64,000 nt of DNA from Methylobacterium sp. 77 (GTDB lineage Bacteria > Pseudomonadota > Alphaproteobacteria > Rhizobiales > Beijerinckiaceae): positions 3,701,825 through 3,765,824 of the forward strand of contig NZ_KB910516.1 in NCBI RefSeq assembly GCF_000372825.1, in the 5' to 3' direction. Under the pieces are notes generated by a model. That model was not told the DNA's origin. It made no database searches and saw nothing but the letters and a program-made list of their open reading frames with translations. This document shows positions 53,558-62,014 of the stretch, piece by piece; the first letter of the stretch is position 1, and each line of letters opens with the position of its first letter. The translations under genes were made by a program, and so were the position numbers.

Positions 53558-54571
53558 ATGCCAGCCTGGTTCACCGCCTTCACCTCGGCCTTCGATCTCG
53601 CCGCGCCCCTGGCGCTGCTGCTCCTGCCGCTGCCGTTCCTCGCGAGCCGGCTGCTGCCGCCCGAGCGGATGGGGTCGAGCGGTGCCCTGCGCGTTCCCGC
53701 CTCCCTGGTGACGGGTTCCGCCCGTGGTGACAGCGTGGCGGCGCGCGGTCGCGGACGTGCCATCCTGATCTGGACCCTCTGGGCCGCCCTGGTGGTGGCT
53801 CTGGCCGGTCCGCGTCTCGTCCTGCCGGCCACCGCTCTCCCGGCCTCGGGCCGCGAGATCATGCTGGTGATGGATCTGTCCGGCAGCATGGAGCGCCGGG
53901 ATTTCGACCTCGACGGCGAGACCGTGACGCGCCTCACCGCCGTGAAGCGGGTCGGCACCGATTTTATCCGCCGCCGCGCCGGCGACCGGATCGGCCTCGT
54001 GATCTTCGCCAACGAATCCTACGTCGCCGCGAGCCCGAGCTTCGATACCGCCACCGTGGCGCGTGCCCTCGACGACGCGACGATCGGGCTCGTCGGCCGC
54101 TCCACCGGCATCGGCGACGGTCTCGGGCTCGCCCTCAAGCGGCTGGTGCCGGCGACCTCGGGCGAGAGCCCCGGGACGCCGGAGCCCGCATCGAAGGTCG
54201 TGGTGCTGATGACGGACGGCGCCAACAATGCCGGCCAGACCACGCCGCGCGACGTGGCGGCTCTCGCCAAGGAACTCGGCGTGAAGGTCCACACCATCGC
54301 GCTCGGCCCCCGCGACATGTCGAATGCCGATGGCGAGCAGGATGTGGTCGATGCCGAGACCCTGCGCGACATCTCGAGCCTCACCGGCGGCACCTTCTTC
54401 CGGGTGAAGACCACGGACGACCTCATCGCCATGGCCGATGCCATCGACGCCATCGAGGGAGGACGCGCCAAGGCACCTCCGGTCCCCCTGCGACAGGATC
54501 TGTGGCCGTGGCCGGCCGCCCTCGCCTTCCTCTGCGCGGCGGGCCTGCTGGCAGCGAGGCGCAAGGCATGA
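53558..54571 (+). CDS. VWA-domain membrane protein (BatA-like)
   Basis: A 337-residue protein with two N-terminal membrane segments (about 12-30 and 68-86), a periplasmic or cytosolic von Willebrand A domain and a C-terminal membrane segment (about 313-331). The MIDAS metal site is intact: Asp106, Ser108 and Ser110 in DLSGS and a downstream TDGANNAG. This is the BatA form; MxaC of methanol oxidation is a relative. It overlaps the next VWA gene by ATGA. Confidence 0.9.
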   Translation: MPAWFTAFTSAFDLAAPLALLLLPLPFLASRLLPPERMGSSGALRVPASLVTGSARGDSVAARGRGRAILIWTLWAALVVALAGPRLVLPATALPASGREIMLVMDLSGSMERRDFDLDGETVTRLTAVKRVGTDFIRRRAGDRIGLVIFANESYVAASPSFDTATVARALDDATIGLVGRSTGIGDGLGLALKRLVPATSGESPGTPEPASKVVVLMTDGANNAGQTTPRDVAALAKELGVKVHTIALGPRDMSNADGEQDVVDAETLRDISSLTGGTFFRVKTTDDLIAMADAIDAIEGGRAKAPPVPLRQDLWPWPAALAFLCAAGLLAARRKA

Positions 54572-55497
54572 GCGCCCTCTTCGACTTCGCCATCCTGCGG
54601 CCGTGGTGGCTCGTGGCAATTCCGGTCATCGTCATCCTCGCCCTGCGCGCGGCCTGGCGCTCGGCACCGCTCGGTGATTGGGCGAAGGCCGTCGATCCCG
54701 GCCTGATGGCCTTTCTGGAGAAGCGCGGAGCCGTGCTCGGCGGGCGACGCCAAGCCAATCTCATCGCCGCCATCACGGCCGGCATCATCGCCATCGCCCT
54801 CACCGGACCGGCCGTCGAGCGCCCGGATGCGGCGACCTTCCGCAACCTCGATGCGACGGTCGTCGTCATCGATCTCTCGCGCTCGGTCGCCGAGGGCGGC
54901 CACCTCAAGGACGTGCGCCAGATCGCCGACAGCGTGGCCCAGGCGGCGGGCACACGCAGCGTCGCCATGGTGGTCTATGCCGGCGACGCTTATCTCGCGG
55001 CCCCGCCGACCACGGACCGTGACGCCCTGAGCCTCGTCCTGTTCTCCCTCGACGGCGATACCGTCCCGGATCGCGGCACGCATCCGGAGCGCGGCCTCGC
55101 CATCGCGCGACGGACCCTGGAAGAGGCCGGCGTCATTGCCGGGGACGTGGTTCTCGTCACCGACGGGGATGGGATCGGCGACGCGGCCATGCGCGAGGCC
55201 GCCGCGATCAAGGCCAAGGGCTGGCATCTCCATGCCGTGTTCGTGCCCGCGACGAAGGCTCTGCCGGCAGGAGTGCCCAAGCCCGACCGGGCGGCCCTCG
55301 ACCGCGTGACCGGCGCGGGGAACGGCATCACCGTCGATCTCGGCACGCCGACCGCGCTCCTCGACACGGTGGGCGCCAGCACGGCACAGCATCTGGCGGC
55401 GGGCGGCTATACCGTGCTCGCCTTCGCCGATCTGGGGCGCTGGCTGATCCTGCTCGCCCTGTTTCCCGCCCTCGCTCTGTTCCGCAGGAGCGCCTGA
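54568..55497 (+). CDS. second VWA-domain membrane protein (BatB/MxaL-like)
   Basis: A 309-residue VWA protein with the same topology as its neighbour: membrane segments at about 12-28 and 62-80, a MIDAS of Asp102, Ser104 and Ser106 (DLSRS), VTDGDG further on, and a C-terminal segment (about 288-304). Two VWA proteins side by side probably form a heterodimer or ladder. It overlaps both neighbours (ATGA at its start, TGATG at its end). Confidence 0.88.
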   Translation: MSALFDFAILRPWWLVAIPVIVILALRAAWRSAPLGDWAKAVDPGLMAFLEKRGAVLGGRRQANLIAAITAGIIAIALTGPAVERPDAATFRNLDATVVVIDLSRSVAEGGHLKDVRQIADSVAQAAGTRSVAMVVYAGDAYLAAPPTTDRDALSLVLFSLDGDTVPDRGTHPERGLAIARRTLEEAGVIAGDVVLVTDGDGIGDAAMREAAAIKAKGWHLHAVFVPATKALPAGVPKPDRAALDRVTGAGNGITVDLGTPTALLDTVGASTAQHLAAGGYTVLAFADLGRWLILLALFPALALFRRSA

Positions 55498-56438
55498 TGA
55501 ACACGGCGCGTCTCCCCCTCCCCGGCCGTCTCGTCCACTCGGGTCGTCTCGCTTTCGCCAAAAGCCTGCCTCGGCACTGGACCGGATGGGCCAGGATCGT
55601 GGGTGTCGCCCTGGCCAGTGCCGGCATTCTCGGCCTCGCCCTGGTCTCGGAGCCGCGCACGACGCTCGGCCGCAGCCTGATGAGCCTCGGCTTGCCGAGC
55701 GCCGCCGCATTCGTCTTCGCCGATCCGGCCTGGCGCGGGCCGGCGCTCTACGAGGCCGGCCGTTACGACGAGGCCATCGCGATCTTCCAGAATGGCGGCC
55801 GGCGCAACGCCTACAATCTCGCCAATGCCCTGGCGCGCTCCGGCGATTACCAGGGCGCCCTCGACACCTACGACGTCGCCCTGCAATACAACCCGCGCGA
55901 CGCCGACGCGCAGGCCAATCGCTCCCTCATCGCCCGCCTCGTCGCCGAGGGGCCGCAAGACCGCGGCAAGGGCGGCGGCCTCGCCAATGCCACGGCGACG
56001 GTGGGCTCGCGCTACAACAAGAGTTCGAACCAGGACCCGAACGAGGAGATGAAAGCCTCCTCCGTCGGAGAGGGCCTCGCCGGCAACAAGGAGGGCGGCA
56101 CTTCGTCCTCGACGCCGGGCAACAGCAAGGTGGCGCGGCGCGGCAAGGCCGAGCAGCAATCGGTGGATTCCGGTAAGGGCGAGGCCCGTGGTTCGGCCAG
56201 CGACGCGGCCGGGCGCGGCCGCACCGGAGCCGGTTCCGCCATGGTCGCGGCCGCACCCGAGCGGGAGGCACGGCGCGTGACGAAGAGCTTCGAGGCACAC
56301 GAGATCCGGCCGGACCGCCTCTGGCTCCAGACCCTGCCCGACGATCCGGGCCGCTACCTCAAGCTGCGCCTGAAGGCGGAGCAGGCGGTCCGCGTGGAGG
56401 CGGGAACCGCGGTCCCGGAAGGCAGCAACCCATGGTGA
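55497..56438 (+). CDS. TPR-repeat membrane protein of the MoxR operon
   Basis: A 313-residue protein with one membrane segment (about 32-50), a tetratricopeptide region (about residues 82-140: ALYEAGRYDEAIAIFQNGG, NLANALARSGDYQGALDTYD), and a long low-complexity stretch rich in Gly, Ser, Asn and Lys (about 150-245) before a short ordered C-terminus. It corresponds to BatC/BatE-type TPR proteins. The overlap with the next start (ATGGTGA) indicates coupled translation. Confidence 0.83.
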   Translation: MNTARLPLPGRLVHSGRLAFAKSLPRHWTGWARIVGVALASAGILGLALVSEPRTTLGRSLMSLGLPSAAAFVFADPAWRGPALYEAGRYDEAIAIFQNGGRRNAYNLANALARSGDYQGALDTYDVALQYNPRDADAQANRSLIARLVAEGPQDRGKGGGLANATATVGSRYNKSSNQDPNEEMKASSVGEGLAGNKEGGTSSSTPGNSKVARRGKAEQQSVDSGKGEARGSASDAAGRGRTGAGSAMVAAAPEREARRVTKSFEAHEIRPDRLWLQTLPDDPGRYLKLRLKAEQAVRVEAGTAVPEGSNPW

Positions 56439-57772
56439 TCCGCTTCCACCGTCCCGACGCCAACTCTCCCGCTCCCGCGCGAGAGGGATCCCCTGCCCGA
56501 CGCGGCGTTCTCATGCTCGGTGCTGTCCTGCTGATGGCAGGTCTGGTGCCTGCCCGTGCCGAGATCTCCCCCGGCGACCTCACCCTGACGGTGACGCCCG
56601 AGCTCAACGGCAACGCATCGCCGTTCTCCCGCGAGATGGTGCTGCTGCACATTCGCGGCGTCTACCGGCAGGCGATCCTGCTGGAAGAAGTGATTCAGCC
56701 GTCGCTGGCGAATTTCAGCTGGACCCAGCTCGGCCGCGACACCTGGTCGAAGACCCGCCTGCCGGACGGCCAGGTGGCGGTGGCCTTCGACCGCACAATC
56801 GCGATCTTTCCGCATCATCCCGGCGATTTCACCATCGATCCGTTCATCCATCGCCTGACCATCAACGAGGGCGGCGCCCGCAAGGTGGTGGACGTTCCCT
56901 CGGAACCGGTTTCTCTACCGGTCGCGACCTGGACGAAGCCGGTGGGCGGACCCGACGTGAAGGAGCCGTGGTGGCTGCCGGCGCGGGACGTGACCATCAC
57001 CGATTCCTGGAGCCCCGACCCCGAGACGGTGAAGATCGGCGAGACCACGAGACGGATCGTCACCCTGGAAGCACAGGGGCTGGTGGCCGAAGGGCTGCCG
57101 CCGCGCCCGGTCATGCGCACGCGCGGCGTCCTCACCTTCGCGGGTCCGGTGACGCGGGAGACCATCATCACCCCGACCGGGCCGGTGGCGCGGGCGACCT
57201 ATCAGTGGGATGTGCGCCCGGCTGTGACCGAGATCGTCCCCCTGGAAGCGATCACCATCGCCTGGTTCGACACCGTGTCGCGGACGTTGCGTGAAGCGGA
57301 AATCCCGGCCCGGCAGATCGGTGGCGGCCTGCCCGATCGCGACGAGGATGCGAAACCCATCGCACCGGCCTCGCCGATCGCGGTCGCGGCAGCGGCGATC
57401 GGGGCCTTCGGCCTCGGTCTCGCCCTCATCGGCTTCGGCATTCCGAGGCGGTGGCAATCCCTGCGCCTCGACCGTGCGACAGGTCGCGAACTCACACGCC
57501 ATGCGCGAGCGGGAGACGCGAAGGCCTTTCGCGCGGCGCTGGAACCGGTCTTCCAACGCGAGCCCGAACTGACGCGATCCTGGCGCTCGACGCCCATGAT
57601 CGCCGACGCGTTGGCGGCCCTCGATGCGACCCTCTACGGCCGAACCGACACGACACCGCCCGACCTGACGCTGTTAGCCGGCATTCTGTCGAAGCCGGTC
57701 AGGGTCGCCCATGGTCCGGCCGAGCCGAGTGTCCGGCTGGCCGAACTCGATGGCAGGGCGCAACCTCGGTAA
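56432..57772 (+). CDS. BatD-like exported membrane protein
   Basis: A 446-residue protein that closes the operon. It has a signal peptide (about residues 22-44, VLMLGAVLLMAGLVPARAE), a large periplasmic beta-rich part and a C-terminal membrane segment (about 313-336) with a 110-residue cytosolic tail. The order MoxR-DUF58-VWA-VWA-TPR-BatD is that of Bacteroides aerotolerance (Bat) operons. The similarity to BatD is in topology and in motifs such as LTVTPELNGNASPFSREMV and is therefore moderate. Confidence 0.75.
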   Translation: MVIRFHRPDANSPAPAREGSPARRGVLMLGAVLLMAGLVPARAEISPGDLTLTVTPELNGNASPFSREMVLLHIRGVYRQAILLEEVIQPSLANFSWTQLGRDTWSKTRLPDGQVAVAFDRTIAIFPHHPGDFTIDPFIHRLTINEGGARKVVDVPSEPVSLPVATWTKPVGGPDVKEPWWLPARDVTITDSWSPDPETVKIGETTRRIVTLEAQGLVAEGLPPRPVMRTRGVLTFAGPVTRETIITPTGPVARATYQWDVRPAVTEIVPLEAITIAWFDTVSRTLREAEIPARQIGGGLPDRDEDAKPIAPASPIAVAAAAIGAFGLGLALIGFGIPRRWQSLRLDRATGRELTRHARAGDAKAFRAALEPVFQREPELTRSWRSTPMIADALAALDATLYGRTDTTPPDLTLLAGILSKPVRVAHGPAEPSVRLAELDGRAQPR

Positions 57773-57820
57773 CCATTGATTTACCATGCCCTGTCAGCCT
57801 CGGCCGGGAAGTGGGGCGAC

Positions 57821-58228
57821 ATGAACCGACGGCGGAAGACAGCGACAGGCCACGCCGTGCGGGTGCTGTTCGGGGCCTGCCTCGTCGTCCCTGCCTATTG
57901 CGGTTCGGTGAAAGCGGCCGATTTCCGCGAGCCCGGGTTCGCCCCCTACGGCGCGGACGCAAACCGCCCCGGCACCATCGTCGAGATTGAGCCGCCGCCG
58001 CGCTACTTTCCGCGCGCGGAAGAGGACAGCACCCCGCGACGCTACCGTGCCAGACCACGCCGTCTCGCCTGCATCCCGAGGAGCGTCCCGATCCCTACCG
58101 ATGCGCCGGACGATCCGAGCTATGTCGGATCGACCTACGGCCTCGGAAAGCCGAGCTATTATGGGATCAAGCCGGCTCTCGGCGTCGACGATCCGTTCGG
58201 CCGCTCATTGCTGCCCTACTGCAACTGA
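57821..58228 (+). CDS. secreted hypothetical protein (135 aa)
   Basis: A 135-residue exported protein with a signal peptide ending SVKAAD at residue 33. The mature part is Pro/Arg/Tyr-rich, with Cys78-area RLACIPRSVPIPT and a C-terminal YCN. The two Cys may pair. No family recognised. It follows the Bat-like operon by 49 bp but is probably separate. GTGGGG is the only purine run before its ATG. Confidence 0.55.
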   Translation: MNRRRKTATGHAVRVLFGACLVVPAYCGSVKAADFREPGFAPYGADANRPGTIVEIEPPPRYFPRAEEDSTPRRYRARPRRLACIPRSVPIPTDAPDDPSYVGSTYGLGKPSYYGIKPALGVDDPFGRSLLPYCN

Positions 58229-58317
58229 CCTCCGTCGCGAGCCGCTCTGGCCTTCCGCCGCCGAGTTGGGTTAGTCGCAGGCTTGTCCGACGTCGCCCGA
58301 GATCCTGAAGAGTCCCG

Positions 58318-59181
58318 ATGAGCAGCCAAGCCTCGTCCGTCGCCCTGGTCCGGTTCGATGCGGTGGCCCCCTTGCGTGCCCGCGTGTCCGAATGGAAGGC
58401 GGCGGGGGAGCGTGTCGTCCTCGTCCCCACCATGGGCGCCCTGCATCGGGGCCACCTCTCCCTGGTGAACCGGGGGCGGGAACTGGGGCAGCGAGTTATC
58501 GTCAGTATTTTCGTCAACCCGACGCAGTTCGGGCCGAGCGAGGACTTCTCACGCTATCCGCGCGATACCGAGACCGATCTCGCCCTCCTCGCGGGAGCCG
58601 GCGTCGACGCCGCCTACCTTCCGTCGGTGGAAACGATGTACCCGAAGGACTTCTCCACCAGCCTCACGGTGGCGGGCATCACCGACGGCCTCTGCGGTGC
58701 CTATCGGCCGGGTCACTTTGCCGGCGTCGCCACCGTGGTGACGAAGCTCGTCAATCAGGTCCAGCCCGACATCGCCCTGTTCGGCGAGAAGGACTTCCAG
58801 CAGTTGCAGGTCATACGTCGTGCCGTGCGCGACCTCGACATTCCGGTCGAGATCGGCGGCGTCCCGACCTTGCGGGAAGAGGACGGGCTCGCCCTCTCCT
58901 CGCGCAACCGTTACCTCGACGCGGAGGAGCGGCGGATCGCGCCCATCATCCATCGCGAGCTGACACGGATCGCCGAGGGGCTGAGAACCGGGAAGGCCGC
59001 CTCACCTCTGGTTGCGGCTTCGACCGATCGCCTGACCGAGGCTGGGTTCAGCACCATCCAGTATCTCAGCGTGTGTGATGCCGACACACTGGCCCCGGTG
59101 GAGCACGCCACGGGCCCGACAAGGATCCTGGTGGCCGCCTATCTCGGCTCGACGCGGCTCATCGACAACGTCGCGGTGTGA
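58318..59181 (+). CDS. panC: pantothenate synthetase
   Basis: It condenses pantoate and beta-alanine with ATP to make pantothenate for CoA. The 287-residue product has the HIGH-family motif PTMGALHRGH at residues 37-46, SIFVNPTQFGPSEDF, FGEKDFQQLQVIRR and the KMSKS-like SSRNRYL region. Full length and intact. It stands alone here, without panB, and is convergent with the depolymerase gene. Confidence 0.97.
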   Translation: MSSQASSVALVRFDAVAPLRARVSEWKAAGERVVLVPTMGALHRGHLSLVNRGRELGQRVIVSIFVNPTQFGPSEDFSRYPRDTETDLALLAGAGVDAAYLPSVETMYPKDFSTSLTVAGITDGLCGAYRPGHFAGVATVVTKLVNQVQPDIALFGEKDFQQLQVIRRAVRDLDIPVEIGGVPTLREEDGLALSSRNRYLDAEERRIAPIIHRELTRIAEGLRTGKAASPLVAASTDRLTEAGFSTIQYLSVCDADTLAPVEHATGPTRILVAAYLGSTRLIDNVAV

Positions 59182-59188
59182 ACCCGAT

Positions 59189-60469
59189 TCAGTGACGCGG
59201 CCGGTCCAGGCGGTGTGCCATGAAGAAGTCGACCATCGCCCGCGATGCATCCGGTCCCCGCCGGTCAGTGTAGCTACCCGAGGGGTCGCCCCCCGACCAG
59301 GCATGGTTCAGGCCGCGCACGACCCAGCTTTCCACCACGACACGATCGCTCTCATCGGCGTAGCGAGTCCGGATGTAGGCAAGTCCGCCGGGACTCACGC
59401 CATCCGAGACGGACGGGGTCAGCATGTCGACGCCCGCCTGGACGAGCACCTGCTCGCCATTGCGCGGATGGACGGTGCTGTCGCTCTCACCATGGACCAT
59501 GATGGTCGGCACCCGTGCGGTCTCCCCCTGCAGGACACCGGAGGGTCCGAGACGCATCGTGGTCAGCGCCGAGGAGATGTCGCCGGCGCAGCCAGCGGCG
59601 AGTCCCGAATGCACGCCGACGGCGGCATAGAGGTCGGGATAGGCTAGGGCGATGTTGGCCGCGGCAGCACCACCGGCGGAGAGACCGGCAATATAGACCC
59701 TGCGCGGATCGACATCGTACTCGCTCATCACCGCACGGGTGAGACCGGCGATGATCTCGGCCTCGCCGGAGCCACGTCCTTGGTCGCCCGGCTGGTACCA
59801 GTTCCAGCAGCGCTGGCCATGGTCCTTCGAGCTCTGGGCGGGATAGGCCACGAGGAACCCTTCCACCTCGGCGAGGTGGTTCATGGCGGTCCCGGCCGCG
59901 AAATCGTCGGGTGACTGGGTGCAGCCATGCAGCATCACGACGAGGGGAGGCTGGGCGACGGTGCGGCTCGGGATGTAGAGCTTGTAGTCGCGCGCACCTG
60001 CGGCGTTGGAGAAGGATCGTTCGGTGAACGCCCCCTCTCGCACGGGAGCATCCGGGGCAGACCAGGGCTCCGAGGGTGCCGGAGGAATCGGGGAAACCGG
60101 CGGCACCGTCCCGGCGCCATCCCGGAACAACGCCGTCGGGTCGAACGCTTCGAGCCCCGAAGTGACCGAACCGGAGGGGGACGACAGACCGAATTTCCGC
60201 GCGACCTGGCCCAGGGCATCCCGCAACTGTTCCTGCAGGCCTTCGGGGATGAACCCGGACTTGGGATGGTGGGGCGTGGCGGCCTCGTTACCGTCATCGA
60301 GACGATAGGCGCCGTCCATTGTCTGAGGCGATGTGGTGGTGTTCTGCTGCCCGAAGAGGCTTCGCTGGATCAGATCGGTGGCTTCCTGCAGACGGCCCGT
60401 CCCTGTCAGTTTGGTCGCTTCGACGAGGTCGGCCAGACGTGTTTGCGTCCGGTTCGTATGATCAGCCAT
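59189..60469 (-). CDS. PHB-depolymerase-family esterase, apparently intracellular
   Basis: A 426-residue serine esterase of the PHB depolymerase (LpqC-like) family. The catalytic domain starts near residue 145 and has the oxyanion motif HGCTQ (181-185), Ser264 in GLSAGG, Asp330 (GESDST) and His389 (LNHAW). The first 145 residues are unordered and Pro-rich with a helical start and no signal peptide, so it may act on intracellular granules. A doubled TGCAATGCA operator upstream supports a link with PHB storage. The frame upstream of the ATG at 60469 is not coding. Confidence 0.85.
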   Translation of the reverse strand: MADHTNRTQTRLADLVEATKLTGTGRLQEATDLIQRSLFGQQNTTTSPQTMDGAYRLDDGNEAATPHHPKSGFIPEGLQEQLRDALGQVARKFGLSSPSGSVTSGLEAFDPTALFRDGAGTVPPVSPIPPAPSEPWSAPDAPVREGAFTERSFSNAAGARDYKLYIPSRTVAQPPLVVMLHGCTQSPDDFAAGTAMNHLAEVEGFLVAYPAQSSKDHGQRCWNWYQPGDQGRGSGEAEIIAGLTRAVMSEYDVDPRRVYIAGLSAGGAAAANIALAYPDLYAAVGVHSGLAAGCAGDISSALTTMRLGPSGVLQGETARVPTIMVHGESDSTVHPRNGEQVLVQAGVDMLTPSVSDGVSPGGLAYIRTRYADESDRVVVESWVVRGLNHAWSGGDPSGSYTDRRGPDASRAMVDFFMAHRLDRPRH

Positions 60470-60605
60470 CGCTTGATCGCTTTCTGGATGATGGGGAGTG
60501 GCCGACGGTTCCGGTCGATGCTGAACACAAAGCGATCCAACATCGACGAAGGGCTCAATTGGCCTCCGCGCCGACTCGATGGCTAAAGATGTAGACAGGT
60601 TTTGT

Positions 60606-60636
60606 TGCAATGCAATATGTCTTTTATTGCATTGCA
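60606..60636 (-). promoter_or_regulatory. putative PhaR operator upstream of the PHB depolymerase gene
   Basis: TGCAATGCAATA (60606-60617) and TATTGCATTGCA (60625-60636) form a perfect 12-bp inverted repeat with a 7-nt spacer. Each arm contains TGCAATGCA. It lies 137 bp before the depolymerase start and 12 bp after the dnaQ stop, so it could also act as a dnaQ terminator. TGC-rich dyads are known targets of the PHB regulator PhaR; the assignment here is inference. Confidence 0.6.
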
Positions 60637-60647
60637 CTCGCGGTCCT

Positions 60648-61385
60648 TCAGTCGCTGTCATTCTCGTTGACATAGTCGCGCCAGATTGGACTGGCGCCAA
60701 GGCCCGCGACGAACGCAGCGTGCTGGCTAACTTCCAAAGGCTTCAAACGGTTGCGTAATTGGCGTGGCCCTGTGGCGATCGGCCCGTCGCTCGACGTGAC
60801 GCGTCGCGCCGGATCGGTCGGTTCCGCGCTGGCGAGACCGAGGCTGGTCTGTTTGCCACCGAGAAGCTCGATATAGACCTCGGCCAGGATCTGGGCGTCG
60901 AGGAGCGCGCCGTGCTTGGTCCGCCGCGTCGTGTCGATCCCGTAACGGACACACAGGGCATCGAGGCTGTTGGAGGCGCCGGTATGTTTGCGCCGCGCCA
61001 TCTGCAACGTGTCGACAACGGCGTCCAGCGCGATCTGCGGCGGTCCGTTCTCACCGAGACGGGCGAATTCCATGTTGAGGAAGCCGACATCGAAGGGCGC
61101 GTTATGGATCACGAGGGGAGAATCGCCGCAGAAGGCGACGAAGTCCGCCACGATCGCCGAGAATAACGGTTTATCGGCGAGGAAAGCGTCGGACAGGCCA
61201 TGGACACCGAAAGCGCCCTGCGACACCGGCCGTGTCGGATTGACGTATCGGTGGAAGGTCACCCCGGTCTGGACGTGGTTGATCAGTTCGACGCAGCCGA
61301 TCTCGATCAACCGGTCACCGTTCTTGGCATCCGTACCGGTGGTCTCGGTGTCGAGGACGATCTCACGGAGCATGGTGCGGTCCAT
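60648..61385 (-). CDS. dnaQ: DNA polymerase III epsilon subunit (proofreading exonuclease)
   Basis: The 3'-5' proofreading subunit of the replicative polymerase. The 245-residue product has ExoI LDTETTGTD with Asp12 and Glu14, ExoII IHNAPFDVGFLNMEF and ExoIII HGALLDAQILAEVY. The C-terminal part that binds the polymerase is present. The start could be the fifth codon (MLREIV, 61373), the usual beginning of the family. It follows coaE in the ppsR-maf-aroE-coaE-dnaQ order typical of alphaproteobacteria. Confidence 0.96.
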   Translation of the reverse strand: MDRTMLREIVLDTETTGTDAKNGDRLIEIGCVELINHVQTGVTFHRYVNPTRPVSQGAFGVHGLSDAFLADKPLFSAIVADFVAFCGDSPLVIHNAPFDVGFLNMEFARLGENGPPQIALDAVVDTLQMARRKHTGASNSLDALCVRYGIDTTRRTKHGALLDAQILAEVYIELLGGKQTSLGLASAEPTDPARRVTSSDGPIATGPRQLRNRLKPLEVSQHAAFVAGLGASPIWRDYVNENDSD

Positions 61386-61408
61386 TCGCGGGGATAAGGG
61401 TCGTTCGA

Positions 61409-62014
61409 TCAGGCGATGCGGCTACCGGCGAGACGCGCGATCAGAGCGTCGACCTGCTTTTCGGCACCAGCAAGGCCAAGCCCGGTATCGATGAGGAAGT
61501 CGGCCCGGGCGCGCTTGTCGGCATCGGGCATCTGCTTGGCGAGGATGGCGGCGAACGCAGCCTCCGACATGCCGGGACGCGCCAGTACCCGCTGCCGCTG
61601 AACGAGCGGATCCGCACTCACCACCAGGACCGCGTCGCATCGCGCCCCCCCACCGGTCTCGAACAGGAGGGGAATGTCGAGGATCACGAGATCGGCATCG
61701 GCATGGTGGGCGAGGAAGCGCTGCTCCTCACCCCGGACGAGGGGATGGATCGCGGCTTCGAGCCGGGCCAGAGCATCGGGCTGGCCGAGGACATGATCCC
61801 GCAGGCGCGCCCGGTCGACGGAGCCATCCTCACCGATCGCGTCGGGAAACAGGTCGGCGATGATCCGGGCACCCGATCCGACGGCTGCATAGAGGGTTCG
61901 CACCGCCGCATCCGCGTCGTAAACCGGAATTCCACGCTCGGCGAACATGGCGGCGGTGGTCGATTTCCCCATGCCGATCGAGCCGGTGAGGCCGAGGATG
62001 AACGGTCGGCTCAT
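61409..62014 (-). CDS. coaE: dephospho-CoA kinase
   Basis: It phosphorylates dephospho-CoA in the last step of CoA synthesis. The 201-residue product has the P-loop GLTGSIGMGKST at residues 8-19, the catalytic-region DADAAV, and the LVILDIPLLFETG stretch. Full length. It overlaps aroE by four bases (ATGA) and is probably cotranscribed with it and with dnaQ. panC of the same pathway is 2.2 kb away on the other strand. Confidence 0.97.
   Translation of the reverse strand: MSRPFILGLTGSIGMGKSTTAAMFAERGIPVYDADAAVRTLYAAVGSGARIIADLFPDAIGEDGSVDRARLRDHVLGQPDALARLEAAIHPLVRGEEQRFLAHHADADLVILDIPLLFETGGGARCDAVLVVSADPLVQRQRVLARPGMSEAAFAAILAKQMPDADKRARADFLIDTGLGLAGAEKQVDALIARLAGSRIA

Noticed and set aside
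51110..57772. Direct naming of the MoxR operon as mxaRSACKL
   Set aside because: No mxaF, mxaJ, mxaG or mxaI is present, the third gene is much shorter than mxaA, and TPR and BatD-like genes follow; Bat-type is the safer description.
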